The translations under genes were made by a program, and so were the position numbers. The notes under the pieces are model-generated. The model did not search any database. It was not told the origin of the DNA and saw nothing but the letters and a program-made list of their open reading frames with translations. DNA of 64,000 nt. Source: Sarocladium kiliense (Eukaryota > Ascomycota > Sordariomycetes > Hypocreales > Sarocladiaceae). Positions within the stretch are counted from its first letter, which is position 1. Each line of letters opens with the position of its first letter. The stretch is from positions 1-64,000 of the forward strand of contig JAUZTG010000008.1 of NCBI GenBank assembly GCA_030734395.1, read 5' to 3'. Shown in pieces: positions 10,715-23,053 of this stretch.

Positions 10715-12662
10715 CTAGACCCCAGTGCGTGGCTTCATATCAGTCAGACGAGGGGCCTCGCCAGTACCAGCATGCTTCTGCCAGTATGCACATCGCTCAG
10801 TTGCACCCTCAATATTAACAATAACCTCTGCGCCACCTTCGACGATCGAAATCTGGTTCCCATCGTCACCATATAGCGGCCACATAGGAAGCTCACTGCT
10901 CTCCCCATTCGGGTTACCCGTACGTGCCATTTGGGCAATGTACGTCTGAATCACATACGCTGCCCCAGGGTCGATGGCGTTATCAGTTCCGTTGTAAAAG
11001 ACATATCCAACATCCTGCCCATGCCAGCCCTCTCCGACGCTCAACACCCAATTGTACGTGGCATTGTCCCAAGCGCGGGCGAAGTGGTCCGCTCCGCAAT
11101 TGAAGGTGATATCAGAACCAAGAAGCAAAGCCCGACCCCAGTTTGAGTAGTACATATGAGCCGTCCTTTCACTGGGAGGGGGATATAGCTCCTCAAGAGC
11201 GTATTGAACAACAGACTCATCGAGGGCCCCTACTAGCACGAAGATCAAGAATCGGAGTTGGTCTTCATTGTTCTCACCGCCCCAGTCTTCCTCCGGCAGG
11301 AACTTGATCGTCTCGTTGGCAGTGTGGGAGAGCATCAGCCTGGGAGAACGGTCGAACTGGCCTTCCCGAAGATGTACCGCCGGCCAATTCTGGACATAGT
11401 CACCGTCGATCTGTGGTCCGAATGTGAAGCCTCCTAAAGGGGCGTTGAACACGTGAAGGGCGTTCACGCGTGTCAGATCCTCGTCGCTCATGCTTGCCAA
11501 GTCGTCGGCATTCGAGATGGTTCTTCCACTGATCTCTGAGGCGGACTGTAGGATCTCTTCCAGTTGGTCGACGTATACAGTCTTGCCCTCGATGCTTTGC
11601 ATGACGGCGTTGTGGAAGTTAGGCCTGGCTTTGCCGCCGTGGGCAGTGAGATGGTAGGCAATGCTGCCTGCGCCAGAGGATTCGCCCATGACAGTGACGT
11701 TTTCGGGATCACCGCCGAAGAGGTGTATGTTCTCCTGTACCCTATGGGTGAAGCGATGAGTTGTCAGTTGCACGGCTTCCAAGGGCTCTTGTGGTGTTGT
11801 CTGGATAGCCGCTTACCATTGAAGAGCTAGATTCTGGTCCAGAAGACCTGCGTTGAGATCGATGCGTTTATCATGGGCAGCGAAGAAGCCGAAGATGCCC
11901 AGGCGGTAGTTGATCGCGACGTATACCACGCCATCACTGCCGTCGAGTTGAGATCGCTCGACAAGTCCGTCCGGTGCCGTCCATGGCTCTTCCTTCCAGC
12001 CTATTGAATTGTCAGTAGCTGCCAGGTACGAAAAGTTAGGCCGAGGACAGGATTGCTTACCCTGAGAGTAGCCGCCTCCATGGATCCAGACGATCACGGG
12101 TGCTAGTCAAGGTCAGCATATACTATCCCCGGAAAGTGTCACTCTCAAAGTACCTTTCTCTCCCTTGCAAGATTTCTTGCGCTTCTCAAGCACCTTCTTT
12201 GGGACTATCACATTGAGAAAGAGGCAATCCTCGTTGAATCCTGGATAGTTGATCAACCGCTCATTAGCATCCTCGGGGCTTTCTGCCTCCTCAGCCCAAT
12301 CATTAATGATCGACTCCCGAGTCCATGCTTGTCGGCACTCAAATCCATGTGAGCCGTCGTTAAGAGTCCGATTGATGGTCGAAATTGGGACCGGTGCGCG
12401 GAAGCGCCTTTCACCAACGGGAGGGTCGGCGTAGCGGATGTTCCTGAAAGCATACTGTTCATTATCGGGCTAGGGTAATTTGTTGAGAGGTAAGTTTGTA
12501 TCTCATGCGGACGGTCCGTGTTGGTGGACTCACATTGAATGAGGGCCGGTGAACAGCGTATCCGAGGTCAACAAGAGGCAATTTCTCGCCTCGTGCTTCA
12601 ATTACTGCTGGTAAAGCTACGGTGCCAAATGCACAGAGCTGGAGGAGACGCTTGGTGAACAT
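10715..12662 (-). CDS. Secreted type-B carboxylesterase/lipase
   Basis: An alpha/beta-hydrolase esterase of the cholinesterase-like family. Exons 12534-12662, 12154-12469, 12061-12102, 11817-12000 and 10715-11741 total 1698 nt, 565 aa, a normal length. It begins with a hydrophobic signal peptide (MFTKRLLQLCAFGTVALPAV), so it is probably secreted. Family marks follow in order: FRNIRYADPPVGERRF, the EDCLFLNV motif, the oxyanion-hole HGGGYSQG, the nucleophile elbow GESSGAG with Ser about residue 245, and the C-terminal GWHGQDVGYVF with the likely catalytic His about residue 464. The substrate cannot be inferred. The next gene upstream is another secreted enzyme in the same orientation. Confidence 0.9.
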
Positions 12663-13678
12663 GGTGAACAGATGTGGCTGCCAGCAACATAGGAACAGTA
12701 CGTAACCTGGAAATCACCCACAATTAGCAGGCGACCCAAGGGTTCTTTATAGTCGTATGGAGTGGTTGTCCCTGCGGCTACCAAAGGCTGACCGGCCCGG
12801 CCCGGATCCCTGTTTATTACTCCATGATTTGCACGAGGCTCTGCTTTGACCGTCACCCTGGGGAGCCCATGCAACACCGATATCCCATTACGGAGCTCAC
12901 CCCTCGAAGCACGTTCATATACTTTGCAATGTGCTCATAGACGGACCGAATAGCAACAGACGTGAATTCTGGAGAGCTGCAATATCTCTGAAGCTTCTTA
13001 GCAAGAATTGACTAGTTGCTCTGGTCGCTGTTTTGCTGAGCTTTGCGAAGAGTGCTACGAACGGCGAACCTCCCCGAACCCCAGAGTCCAAGACCAAAGG
13101 TGCGAAGGTCCGATCCAACCTTGAACATGCTCTAGAGCTTACTCGCGCCGGGAAGCCTTTCACTCGAACATATTGCCGTAATTATCGCATTTTATCGCAG
13201 CAATGGTCGCTTTCTCTCCGACCATCTGGTCATTATTCCCTCTTAGGGTCATGAGCTATTTAACCGAACTCCCATCATTGGTGAGAGTTGCTCCATGTTG
13301 CACGTGGGGATGTAAAGTTGTGCAAGGATTCTGCTGACACCTCGCATGCATGGTACTTTCAGCACATTTGCATCGCTTCGTATTAAGGTGGGATTTCGGG
13401 GTCGCCCACATCACCACGATTTGAACGGCTGGCTGTGTCACTGAAACGGATTTACTGAAATGTCTCAATTGGATCATTAAGGTATGTTACGGGCTGCCTT
13501 CACGACCACCTGTCATACTGCCTATCCTCGTTCCCAGCACGGCAGACATCGTCCAGAAGCGTATTTTGCAGACTTGTGTATCATTATACCATCGCAGACA
13601 AATACTTCCAGACATTAAGCAATCTCTCCATACTCCTACCATCACGACTCTCTGTTGGCATGCTCCCTTCGCGTTCCC
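12663..13678. other. Intergenic region
   Basis: About 1 kb between the carboxylesterase start and the stop of the WSC oxidase gene. No conserved ORF, tRNA or repeat recognised. Expected to contain the esterase promoter. Confidence 0.35.
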
Positions 13679-16336
13679 TCAAGACCCTGGTCTAGTAAAG
13701 TCATCCCCTTCAGGCCAGTTCCCGACGCCGGCCGGGTCTCCACCGATACGGACGAACACACCTACTGCGGGGATGCCGCCGTCGAGCACGAAGAATTGAT
13801 ACCATCCTGGCGGGCAGACGTGCGCATCAGGGGGAGCTGTGACAGTACACGAAGTACCCGAGCAGGATACAGCAGGGAAAATCGTTCTGGCTCCCATGGA
13901 GTTACCGTGTGTACTCGAGACGGAGCCCAGCAGCGATGCAGTAATATCGCCGTTGCGAGCCGCAGCACCAAGCCTGAAGGTGATGTCCTCGCCAAAGTCC
14001 CAGTCCTTGTTACCCAAGGTGAAGGTTGGCCTAGGATCGCCACCGAGCAAGTAAGGCGGTGTGAAGGTCTCAACGCGGTATTCTTGCGGGTTGACGCCGT
14101 CTTGGGGGTCGGAGCCTGACACCAGAACACGGCCGTCCAGGAGGGTGATCGCCTCGGAGTGGTACATCCGCGCAACGGTCGTATTGGCCATCACCGCAAT
14201 GCGGCTACCGAGGGGCTTGCTCGGGTCGTACAACAGCGCATTCAGATTGGGATCCGTTGCCAGGCCGAAGCCAGCCACACCATGTTGCGCGCCTCCCAGT
14301 ATGATGTAAGTGCCGTCCGGGAGCGGTGCCATGCATGAGATGACGCGCTTCGATGGCATCCGTTCCAATTTCCACTCAGGCTCTGCTGCATCGGGGTAAA
14401 TTGAGACACAGTTGTCCAGGGCATTCGCAGGTCCCTCTGTCGACCCACCACAGATGAGGACGCCTAAGGGGTCGCTATAAGGAGCATGCTGTGGAAGAAG
14501 GACCGCAGTGCCTTCCAGCGGATACGTTCGCCCTCCCATAGGGTCATTGACCGCGCCAGGGATTTGGGGCAGCTCCCTAAGAGTGGCGAAGGTATTCTCA
14601 TCCAGAATCCGGGCCTCGTTCCAGTAAGCAACGAAGATGCCACCAGAAGGCAAAACAGCAATGAATGGATACAGGTTATTGGGATCCGTTCTCTCCAGCC
14701 AGTCCATGTACAATGGGGCCGTGCCGGTGTAAGGAAGGATCTCCAAGGTGGGAACAGGTGCTCCATTTGATCCTTCTTGTCCACCGATGACAAGGATGGA
14801 CCCATTGGCCATATTCATTGCAGAAGGATACCATCGCCCATCTTGGAGACTCAGCTCATCGACATTCTCCTCCCAATCGTTCTCGCCCTTTACGCCATCC
14901 GAGCCGTCAGGGGCGTAGAGGCGCACACCAAAAGTCGAATCGCCCGACCAGCCGCCTACGACGAGCTGACGGCCGGCTTTGTCAGGCAATGTCACACCAG
15001 CAGCGCAAAAGACATCGGTCTTGACATGCATCGTGCGCCATGCGGCGTCAAAATCGTCAACCACAGAAAGGTCCAACTCATAGGCGCCAGTGGAGTTTGG
15101 AGGGCCAGTTCCCCATTTCTCCACGAACGTGACTTTCCCAGTAATGGCTTGGGACGTGATGAGTGGAATGACAACACCGCCTATGAGGAAATCGTAGGAT
15201 CCAGCTGCAGCTGATCCCTCAGCGGGGAAGGTCCAAGAGTAGAACGGATCGCCTTCCCAGAAGTATGTGGAAAGTCTTGATCCGCCGCCACAGATTGCTG
15301 AAGGGTCTCCAGGGCATGGTACGCCGCAGTCTGATTCATCAACAAATTCGGAGCCAGCTGTATTCATGTTCTCCGGGTCACCGCAGTAGCACTCCTCTCC
15401 GTACTCCAGTCCCGCTGCCATGTAACCAAACTCGGCGCATCTGTCCAGGCAGATCTCTGGTGTCATGGTACCCGGGAAGAAGTTTTGCCAGACGAAGGTC
15501 TTGCGATCATTGACATTGTCTAGGGCACAGCCTTGATACACCCAGTCACCAACAGTCTCGATTGGCGCCGGAGGGCCAACGACCTGAGGCTCTGCAAGTG
15601 CGAAGATGCTCATCCTGCCGCCGCCTCCGCAAAACTGGTTGCTGTTTCCACCACAAGGGGTGTTGCACTCTGAAGAAGAATCGGCTTTCCGTCCACCGTT
15701 GACAATTTTATCACCGCAGAAGCACTGTCTTGAGTACTCGGCTCCTGCAATGGAATTGCCTCGATCTGCGCAAAGCTGAACGCAGGACTCAAGAGTGAGG
15801 TTTGGGTCGTCAGGCGCTTGATAATTAAGTATGCGGCCGCTCACACCATCAACCCAACAGCCATATGAGTCCCATCCCTCAGGAAATCCGGTGGGGACAG
15901 GCCGTGCTGACGTGGTTGATGACCTGGGTGGTATTGATGTCGATCCGGGGCCCGTGCCGCCCTTGGTGTATACAGAGAGACGATTGCCGGCACCACAGTA
16001 GTTACACTCGGAGCCTGCGCATTTCATGTTGCACTCGGAATCATCTCTCAAAACCGAGCCACCATTGAATGCGTTCCCGCAATAACACTCTCTCGAGTAT
16101 TCGGTTCCGAAGTACGTGAAGCCTTCGCAGAAAGCTGCGCAATCCTCTAGCGTCATGCCATCGTTTGCTGTCGTTCTACCGCTAAGGGCTCTTGATGCGG
16201 TTGCTTCTGTGTAGCACCCAAGCCACGTCCATTCGTCGATTATGCCCGGCTGTTGTGGACATTCTTGCGAGTAGGCTAATGGGGCTGAGGCCAAGATGGC
16301 CAATGACATTGGCCAGAAACCCGGGAACGTTTGCAT
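13679..16336 (-). CDS. WSC-domain copper radical oxidase (glyoxal oxidase-like, AA5_1)
   Basis: Intronless, 885 aa. A signal peptide (first ~23 residues) is followed by three WSC cysteine-rich carbohydrate-binding domains at roughly residues 38-125, 158-247 and 264-360. A seven-bladed-propeller glyoxal oxidase domain and a C-terminal DUF1929 domain follow. All copper-site motifs of glyoxal oxidases are visible: the cysteine in DVFCAAG and the tyrosine in GRWYPS (which form the thioether-linked radical cofactor in the family), Tyr-His in ARMYHSEA, and the late His in THGNSMGART (about residue 810). It is therefore probably active, oxidising simple aldehydes or alcohols and releasing H2O2 at the cell wall or outside. 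The substrate is unknown. The C-terminus has no obvious GPI signal. Confidence 0.93.
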   Translation of the reverse strand: MQTFPGFWPMSLAILASAPLAYSQECPQQPGIIDEWTWLGCYTEATASRALSGRTTANDGMTLEDCAAFCEGFTYFGTEYSRECYCGNAFNGGSVLRDDSECNMKCAGSECNYCGAGNRLSVYTKGGTGPGSTSIPPRSSTTSARPVPTGFPEGWDSYGCWVDGVSGRILNYQAPDDPNLTLESCVQLCADRGNSIAGAEYSRQCFCGDKIVNGGRKADSSSECNTPCGGNSNQFCGGGGRMSIFALAEPQVVGPPAPIETVGDWVYQGCALDNVNDRKTFVWQNFFPGTMTPEICLDRCAEFGYMAAGLEYGEECYCGDPENMNTAGSEFVDESDCGVPCPGDPSAICGGGSRLSTYFWEGDPFYSWTFPAEGSAAAGSYDFLIGGVVIPLITSQAITGKVTFVEKWGTGPPNSTGAYELDLSVVDDFDAAWRTMHVKTDVFCAAGVTLPDKAGRQLVVGGWSGDSTFGVRLYAPDGSDGVKGENDWEENVDELSLQDGRWYPSAMNMANGSILVIGGQEGSNGAPVPTLEILPYTGTAPLYMDWLERTDPNNLYPFIAVLPSGGIFVAYWNEARILDENTFATLRELPQIPGAVNDPMGGRTYPLEGTAVLLPQHAPYSDPLGVLICGGSTEGPANALDNCVSIYPDAAEPEWKLERMPSKRVISCMAPLPDGTYIILGGAQHGVAGFGLATDPNLNALLYDPSKPLGSRIAVMANTTVARMYHSEAITLLDGRVLVSGSDPQDGVNPQEYRVETFTPPYLLGGDPRPTFTLGNKDWDFGEDITFRLGAAARNGDITASLLGSVSSTHGNSMGARTIFPAVSCSGTSCTVTAPPDAHVCPPGWYQFFVLDGGIPAVGVFVRIGGDPAGVGNWPEGDDFTRPGS

Positions 16337-19076
16337 GATCGTGATGTCTTGCGCAGAGGGCGCTGCATTCGAAGTGCAGTGGACTCAAGGATCGGCCGAG
16401 TCAGAAACCACGAAGAACCATCGCAGTCTCATTCTGTGGTGGAAACAACCATCTTTTAGATGCAGGAGCTGGGAGTCGAGGGTGGGCAGATTGCCATGTG
16501 GATTGCATACAGTGATCCGATGGAACATCGCTATGCAACCATGATCCGGCCGACCCAGACCCTGTGGTCGTGGTCGGCACAGCTCTCAATGCCTGTTTTT
16601 AGATAACAGAAGCAGCTAGATGTGGCGGTCTGCGGCGAAGTCGGCCGAACCAGCAAGGGTCGGAATTGAAGTCAATATGCCGTCGCGACTTATCCGGAGG
16701 CATCCTGGTGAAGCAAAGCCTTGCCGAGGCCCCGTTTTTGGCATTGCAACTGTGGCTGCCGGAGCTGACCCTGAGTGTTCTCCTCTGAGCATGATGGACG
16801 CTTCAGCCAGCACGGCATGCAGAACAAGACCAAGAAAACATGAGGGTATTTCATGACTCCTGGCTTGGCTAGGTAAGGGATTCAGAGAGCAGGGTCGTTA
16901 AGGATACGAGATTGGCATGGCTCCAGGATCTCCTGGCGCTAGGGATAATCGTCCCGGATGACAAGCCCGCTAGCTTCTCGAAGGCGCCCAATGTGGTTGA
17001 TATATCCGTCTACCTTGTGAATGGACGATAATCACTGTTTGCGCGTATTGATGACGAAAGATTCTTGACGGGACGATGCCAAAATCGCCAATGCATGGCC
17101 ATTCATCATGAAATCCGAATTCAGCATGTCTCTTTGCAAGTGCCCGACACGCTTTGCGCCTGGTATAGTGGCTGGCCCTTCCTGTCGGTGAGTACCAGAC
17201 TTTCCTGTCATATCTGGCACCTGGAGCGAAGTACTCGTAACTGAGCCCTCCGTCGCAGCGCCAATGCTGGGCGCAAATTGCCGTCCTGACTCTCGGTCAA
17301 GCAAAGAACCTTTGTTTGTCAAGCGGAATCATTCCAGCGAGCTGTCATTGGCAGCCTTCTCAGGGTCATTATGCAAGCCACGAAGGTGCTGCATGGCGCT
17401 ACGCCGTGCATCTCGTATCCGGTCTACTTCTCCACCTCGGTGATCTGGCGCCGGCCCAAGGAATAAGCAATCGAAATGGCGCCAGGGGGTCATTATTTCG
17501 ACTGCAGAGGCCAGGATAATATGTCAGGTATCTGGCTCTTTCGGCCGAGAAGGGTTGGATGCGGAAAGAGTCGATCGATGCTGGCCACGTCAGTTTTGAC
17601 ACATGGAGATCGGATCGAATGTTCTCTATCCTCTCTCGATGATGAACCTTTGCATGAAGCGTGCGGTCTTGAGGTTTTCCTGTGACGACAATCTGCTACC
17701 AGATGGTTTCGCAAAGAGAATGGGCGTTATTCGTGGTGCGTTGCACGGAACAATCCTGAGAGGAAATGAGGCAAAAATTGCCAGTGCAAGAGGAAGGCAT
17801 GAGCTGTAGGACGTCAAGAGTTGCGCCTAGGCATCAAGCCCAACACCACCAAAGCTCAGCTTCTGCGCCTCACAGTCTATTGCTGTTGTTCAACCCATGG
17901 TGTCAGCTTATGATTTGGAATCTGACCTCGTCATGTTTTGATTGAGGGTCGCCTGACCGACCATCGTAGTGGAGAATGTCGGTCTCGGTTCGGAAGTGAA
18001 GCGGCTCGGGCCTCAACATCAACGATCGGCCCATCGGATCGCCTAGGTCGATCGAAGAGCCCATGAGGGAAAAGTCATGATTGAACTTACGAATCCTTAG
18101 AGCCCTATGACAATTCCGAGTATGCCCAGTACAACCCTACGGCCAGTCCAAGGTCAACTCGTCTCGGCTCCAGGGTAGGTATCCGGGTTGGAACAGGAAA
18201 AGCCAAAGGGAACAAACAAGGCATCTTATTGCAGAGTGAACCAAGATATACTAGCCGAGTCCGGCTGAAGTCGTAATTCACTATTCAAAGTAGAGCTGAG
18301 GGAACTCAATTGAAGTCACTCTTGCAAAGCAGCGCCGCATGGAGACTGGCTCATCCTCCGTTTTGGAGAGTTTGGGTCATCTGGTAGTCTCTGCTGAACT
18401 TTCAAATTCCGCTTTCATTAGCTAGTAAAGAAGCAACTAACCGAGTCAATTTCAACGCCGGCTACCTCACAGATGCTCTTGCACTCATGTGCCTGGTCTC
18501 AGCTCCACGGCACGATACCTACGAAGCCTTACCTAACCAATTAGTACCATGCAATGCCCAATTCCAGGATACTTGCATTCTTGATTCAGTCTAGATAGTA
18601 GCTGAGTACAAGATTTACCCAGCCCTCGAGTATGACTCTTTCTCTATGCATGCAATCCCTTTTGGTTCAACTTTTGCTGCAGTCTAGCGTAGTGCTGGAT
18701 CTAGGTGCTGGTGACTCATCTGTAATCATCAGCCAAATTTTGGTGCACCCATGTTGCCAGCGCTGCTTAGCAATTTCCCACGACCTTGCCACCATGTTTT
18801 GTTAGCGGCATCGCCACTATACAGGCTCCACTGAATTCCAACGACATCGACGCCAAATCCTCAAAAACGACCATAGCAGCCTCGACCTCTGGGACAGCTC
18901 TGCACTTCTGTGCCCATTCTTTGACCAGCAGCGGCTCGATTTTTGTTGTGTTCATTCCGATTCCTTTCTTTATTTGTTCAAAGTCGCTATATATTGTGAA
19001 AGCGCACACAAACTCTCATAACATCGTCAAATTGTTAGCCAACCAGCAGGTGTCTTCTCAGGTCTCTGTGGTGGCA
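16337..19076. other. Long divergent intergenic region
   Basis: About 2.7 kb between the divergently transcribed WSC oxidase and NF-X1-type genes. All ORFs are short and lack recognisable domains. It presumably contains both promoters. The last ~300 bp are the likely leader of the NF-X1-type gene. No repeat or RNA gene recognised. Confidence 0.35.
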
Positions 19077-22000
19077 ATGGAAGCATCAGCTCAGCCCCAG
19101 CCTCAGGCCCAACCCCAAGATTCTGCACATGGGGGGTCAAGAAATGAAAGGAGAGGACGTCGTGGGAATCATAATGGTCGGGGTAACGCGAGAGGCGGCC
19201 GCCGTGGAGGCGCCGTCCAGAACCAAGTCTCTCCTTCAACAGACTCCGCGCCTCAAGCCGATGCAGCCTCTGTGGCCGCCTCAGACGTCTCATCAAATCC
19301 TCGCGGACGAGGATCGCGGAGGGCACGAGGCGGACAGCAACGTCGGGGAGGTGCCGCCTCTGTTCGCGGCGCGGTTAGAGGGGGTCGACGAGCATTTGGA
19401 GGACGCCTGACCCAGTCGGATGCGAACGAAGAAGGCTCCGATCCTTCCTTGAGCGCAGAAGCTGCGGAGTTTGTCCCTGGTCAGCCCGTCGTTCAAAGAA
19501 GGTGAGTCTTCCACGCCAACGCCTATTTGAACAGCCATACTGATTTCAATAGTCGCCCAACCGCAACTCGTCCTTCGCAAGCCAGTAGGCCGAGCGTACC
19601 GAAGTCAACAGCTGATGACTTTGGCACCAGAATTCACGAGGATATTAGCAACAACAACTACGAATGCACCATTTGCACAGACGAGGTTCTGCGTTCCTCT
19701 AAGATCTGGACCTGCACGTTGTGCTGGACCACCGTCCACCAGAAGTGCGTTCAGCACTGGTACCGCAACCAAAAGGCACAATGGAACGAGCAGCAGGCAA
19801 AGAACCCGACTGGAGACTTCAAGTGGAGATGTCCTGGATGCAACTCCAATCTTACCGAGGAACCTGCCGCCTATCACTGCTGGTGTGGCAAGGAACTCAG
19901 CCCGAGTCCAGCCAGCAAAGCGTTGCCGCCCCATTCGTGTGGCCAGACCTGTTCTAAGCCTCGGCCTACCTGTCCGCATCCATGCTTTCTCCAATGTCAT
20001 GCTGGTCCATGTCCTCCTTGTGACCTGATGGGTCCTGTGCAAAGCTGCTTTTGCGGGAAGAATACCTCGCAAAAGCTGTGCAGGGAGACAGACTACGAGA
20101 ACGGAGAAAGCTGCGGCGAGACGTGCGGCGATCTCCTCCCCTGTGGTGAGCATACCTGCTCGAAGCCTTGTCACTCAGGCATTTGCGGCGATTGCGACGT
20201 GGTGGTGGAGGCGAGATGCTTTTGTGGCAGTGAGAAGAAGGAGATCATCTGCTCCTCGCGAGATGATCCTCAAGACTCTTACGATCATAATGAGGGCGTC
20301 TTCTTCGAGGGCTCGTTTGACTGCTCGAAGCCTTGTGAGCGTCTCTTCGACTGCGGAACCCACAAATGTTCCAAGACCTGCCATGCTCAGGATGAGCAAG
20401 CCGCTCACTGCCCTTATTCGCCCGACGTCATTATGACCTGCCCTTGTGGCAAGACTGATCTGACCAAACTCCTCGAGAACCCTCGCCAGTCGTGTTCGGA
20501 TCTCATTCCGCGCTGCGACGAGCCTTGTGAGAAAACCCTACGCTGCGGACACGCCTGCCAGGCGAAGTGTCACACCGGCGACTGTGGCTCGTGCAACCTT
20601 GTTATCGATATCGCGTGTCGATGCGGCCGCACATCTACGCGATCTCTCTGCCACCAAGGGGACTTGCAGGCCCCCATCTGTATGCGGGTCTGCCAGGCCA
20701 ACCTCAACTGTGCTAGACACAAATGCGGTGAACGTTGTTGTACCGGCGAGAAAAAAGCTATTGAAAGACAGGCCGCAAAACGCAAGCAGAGGCTTGCTGC
20801 AAATGTTGATCTTACCATTGAGGCGGAGCACATTTGCATCAGGACTTGTGGCAGATCACTGAAATGTGGTCTTCACGACTGTCAGCAGATATGTCACCGT
20901 GGTCCCTGTGCAAGCTGCCCTGAGGCCATCTTCGATGAAATATCCTGCGATTGTGGCCGGACTGTTTTGCATCCACCTCAGCCATGCGGTACGCAGCCGC
21001 CAGCTTGTCAGTTCCCTTGTCAGAGGCGCCCTGAATGTGGCCACCCAGCTGTTGACCACCACTGTCACGGAGACGACAAGGCTTGTCCTAAGTGTCCATT
21101 CCAAGTGAAGAGATGGTGCGCCTGTGGCAAGCGAAACATGCCGAATCAACCTTGTCATCTTCAGGAGGCTCACTGTGGTCTCGTTTGTGGTAAGAAGCTC
21201 AAGTGCGGGTAAGTTGATGAAACTCCCCTTTCTTGATTTACAGTGACTGACGTAGTATGTAGACTTCACTCTTGCAGGAAGCTTTGCCACAAGCCAGGAG
21301 AATGTGAAGATGAAGGAGCCCAAGCCGTCAAATGCTCACAGGCGTGCGGCAAGGCCAAGCTCTTCTGCGATCACAAATGCCAGCAGCCTTGCCATGGCTC
21401 AACTCGTAAGTTCATTGCAATTAGGAACACCAAGGTTCCGCGTTCTCAACCACTAACCTCGCGAACAGCTTGCAACGAAAACATTCCCTGCGCAGCAAAG
21501 ACTACTATCGCCTGCCCCTGCGGTATTCAAACCCAGGAGGTCAAATGTGCTGCCAGTAGCTCCAACACAAACCCTGAGCGCCTAGAGCTCAAATGTGACG
21601 ACGAATGCCTCCGCCAGGAGCGCAACCGCCGTCTTGCAGCTGCTTTGAACATCGATCCATCTACACACACCAACGATCACGTCCCATATTCCGACACCAC
21701 TCTTTCACTCTTCCGAGAGAACAAGTCCTGGGCCGAGACTCAGGAACGTGAGTTCCGTGTCTTCTCTCAGAGCCCTAGCGAGGTTCGCCTACAGTATAAG
21801 GCCATGCCGCGGGAGCAGAGGCAATTCCTACACGCACTGGCAGATGACTACGGACTAGAGAGTAGGAGCGAGGACGATGAGCCGTTCCGGTATGTAGTAG
21901 TCTACAAAGGGCAGAGATACGTCTCTGCGCCGAGCAAGACCCTCGGACAGTGTATCAAGATCCGAGACGCGCAGGCCGCAGAAGCGGCAGCAGCAGCCGT

Positions 22001-22544
22001 GGCCTCGAGAAATCCCAGCCCCCCACCACCAGTCTTCAACGACGAACCCTTCAACGCATTCCTCCTCATATCCCCTCGCTTCGGCCTCACCGCTGAAGAA
22101 GTCACCGAAACTCTCAAAGACGACCTCGCCAAAGCATCCTCCTCCTTCACATTCTCAACCTACTTCCTCCCCACCGACGAAGTCGCCATCCGCGCAACAG
22201 CCCACTACTCCTCCTTCCTCCATCCCTCCGCCGTCGAGCAAGAACTCACCAACCTCAAGCCACGTCTGGCCGAAACTCTCGGCAGGACCAAGCTAGCGGG
22301 GAATGTCTTGCTATGCCATCTTAATGGTGCGGAAGAGGTGACCAGGAGGGAGATCAAGGGTCAGCAGGATGGTTCGGGGTGGAGTGCTGTGGCTACAAGG
22401 GCGGCCACGGTCAAGAAGCCGGTTGTTGAGGAGGCGGTTGGGAAAGGGAGTGGAAGGAAGTTGTTGGGGTTGAGGAAGAAGAAGATTGGAGAGCAGGCGA
22501 AGGAGAAGGCATGGGCGGCGCTTGGGTCGGATGTGGAATGTTGA
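19077..22544 (+). CDS. NF-X1-type zinc finger protein (FAP1-like)
   Basis: Exons 19077-19501, 19553-21208, 21263-21405 and 21469-22544 sum to 3300 nt, 1099 aa. The N-terminus (to ~140) is rich in RG/GR repeats. A RING/PHD-like finger follows at about residues 165-225 (CTICTDE...CTLCWTTVHQKC...CPGC). About nine NF-X1 Cys/His repeats follow to ~750, then a C-terminal R3H-type single-strand nucleic-acid-binding region around residues 830-910. Yeast FAP1 binds FKBP12, and animal NFX1 is a transcriptional repressor or ubiquitin ligase; the role here is inferred from architecture. The start at 19077 was chosen over an in-frame upstream ATG at 18786, because residues before MEASAQPQ look like translated leader. 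Confidence 0.92.
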
Positions 22545-23053
22545 GGCTTGCAGCTCTATCGTACGACCGATTCTTTTCATACAGGATAACTCGAAGTCAA
22601 ATGAAAATACGAGAATCTACCCTATCATCAAATCCCCTCGAGTTCGAAATCTGCATGACGATTACTGAGCGAACAGTTAGCCATCCCACCTCCCACCCAT
22701 GGATAGATCACGCGCACTCGGGATGTCTCACCGAGCAGATCATGCACGTCACATGCTACCCCCACGAACCGCCCAACGTCCCATCGCGTGCAACCCTCTA
22801 TGGCGGTGCAAACGTCCCGAGCGAATAAGATGCAGCATTAGGATAGTCAAGAATGACAATTTCATTGTGAAGCGATCATGCAAAGAAACTATATGGGTAT
22901 CTCGCTTATACTAGAAGAAGCGTGGCGTGCCGTCCACCAGAGTGTAATGTTGCTAACAGTAGCTCTTGAAATACGCCATGGCGGTGAGAAAAACAAACAA
23001 AACAAGGCAGTTGTATCGTAAACCTTCGTAGTCTCGTCTTTTCGTCCCCCTTA
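22545..23053. other. Convergent 3' intergenic region
   Basis: About 510 bp between two converging genes, presumably 3' UTRs. Nothing else recognised. Confidence 0.35.

Noticed and set aside
18767..19009. Minus-strand 80-codon ORF upstream of the NF-X1-type gene that looks protein-like.
   Set aside because: It lies opposite the likely leader of that gene, has no recognisable family, and the plus-strand frame is also open; too short to support.
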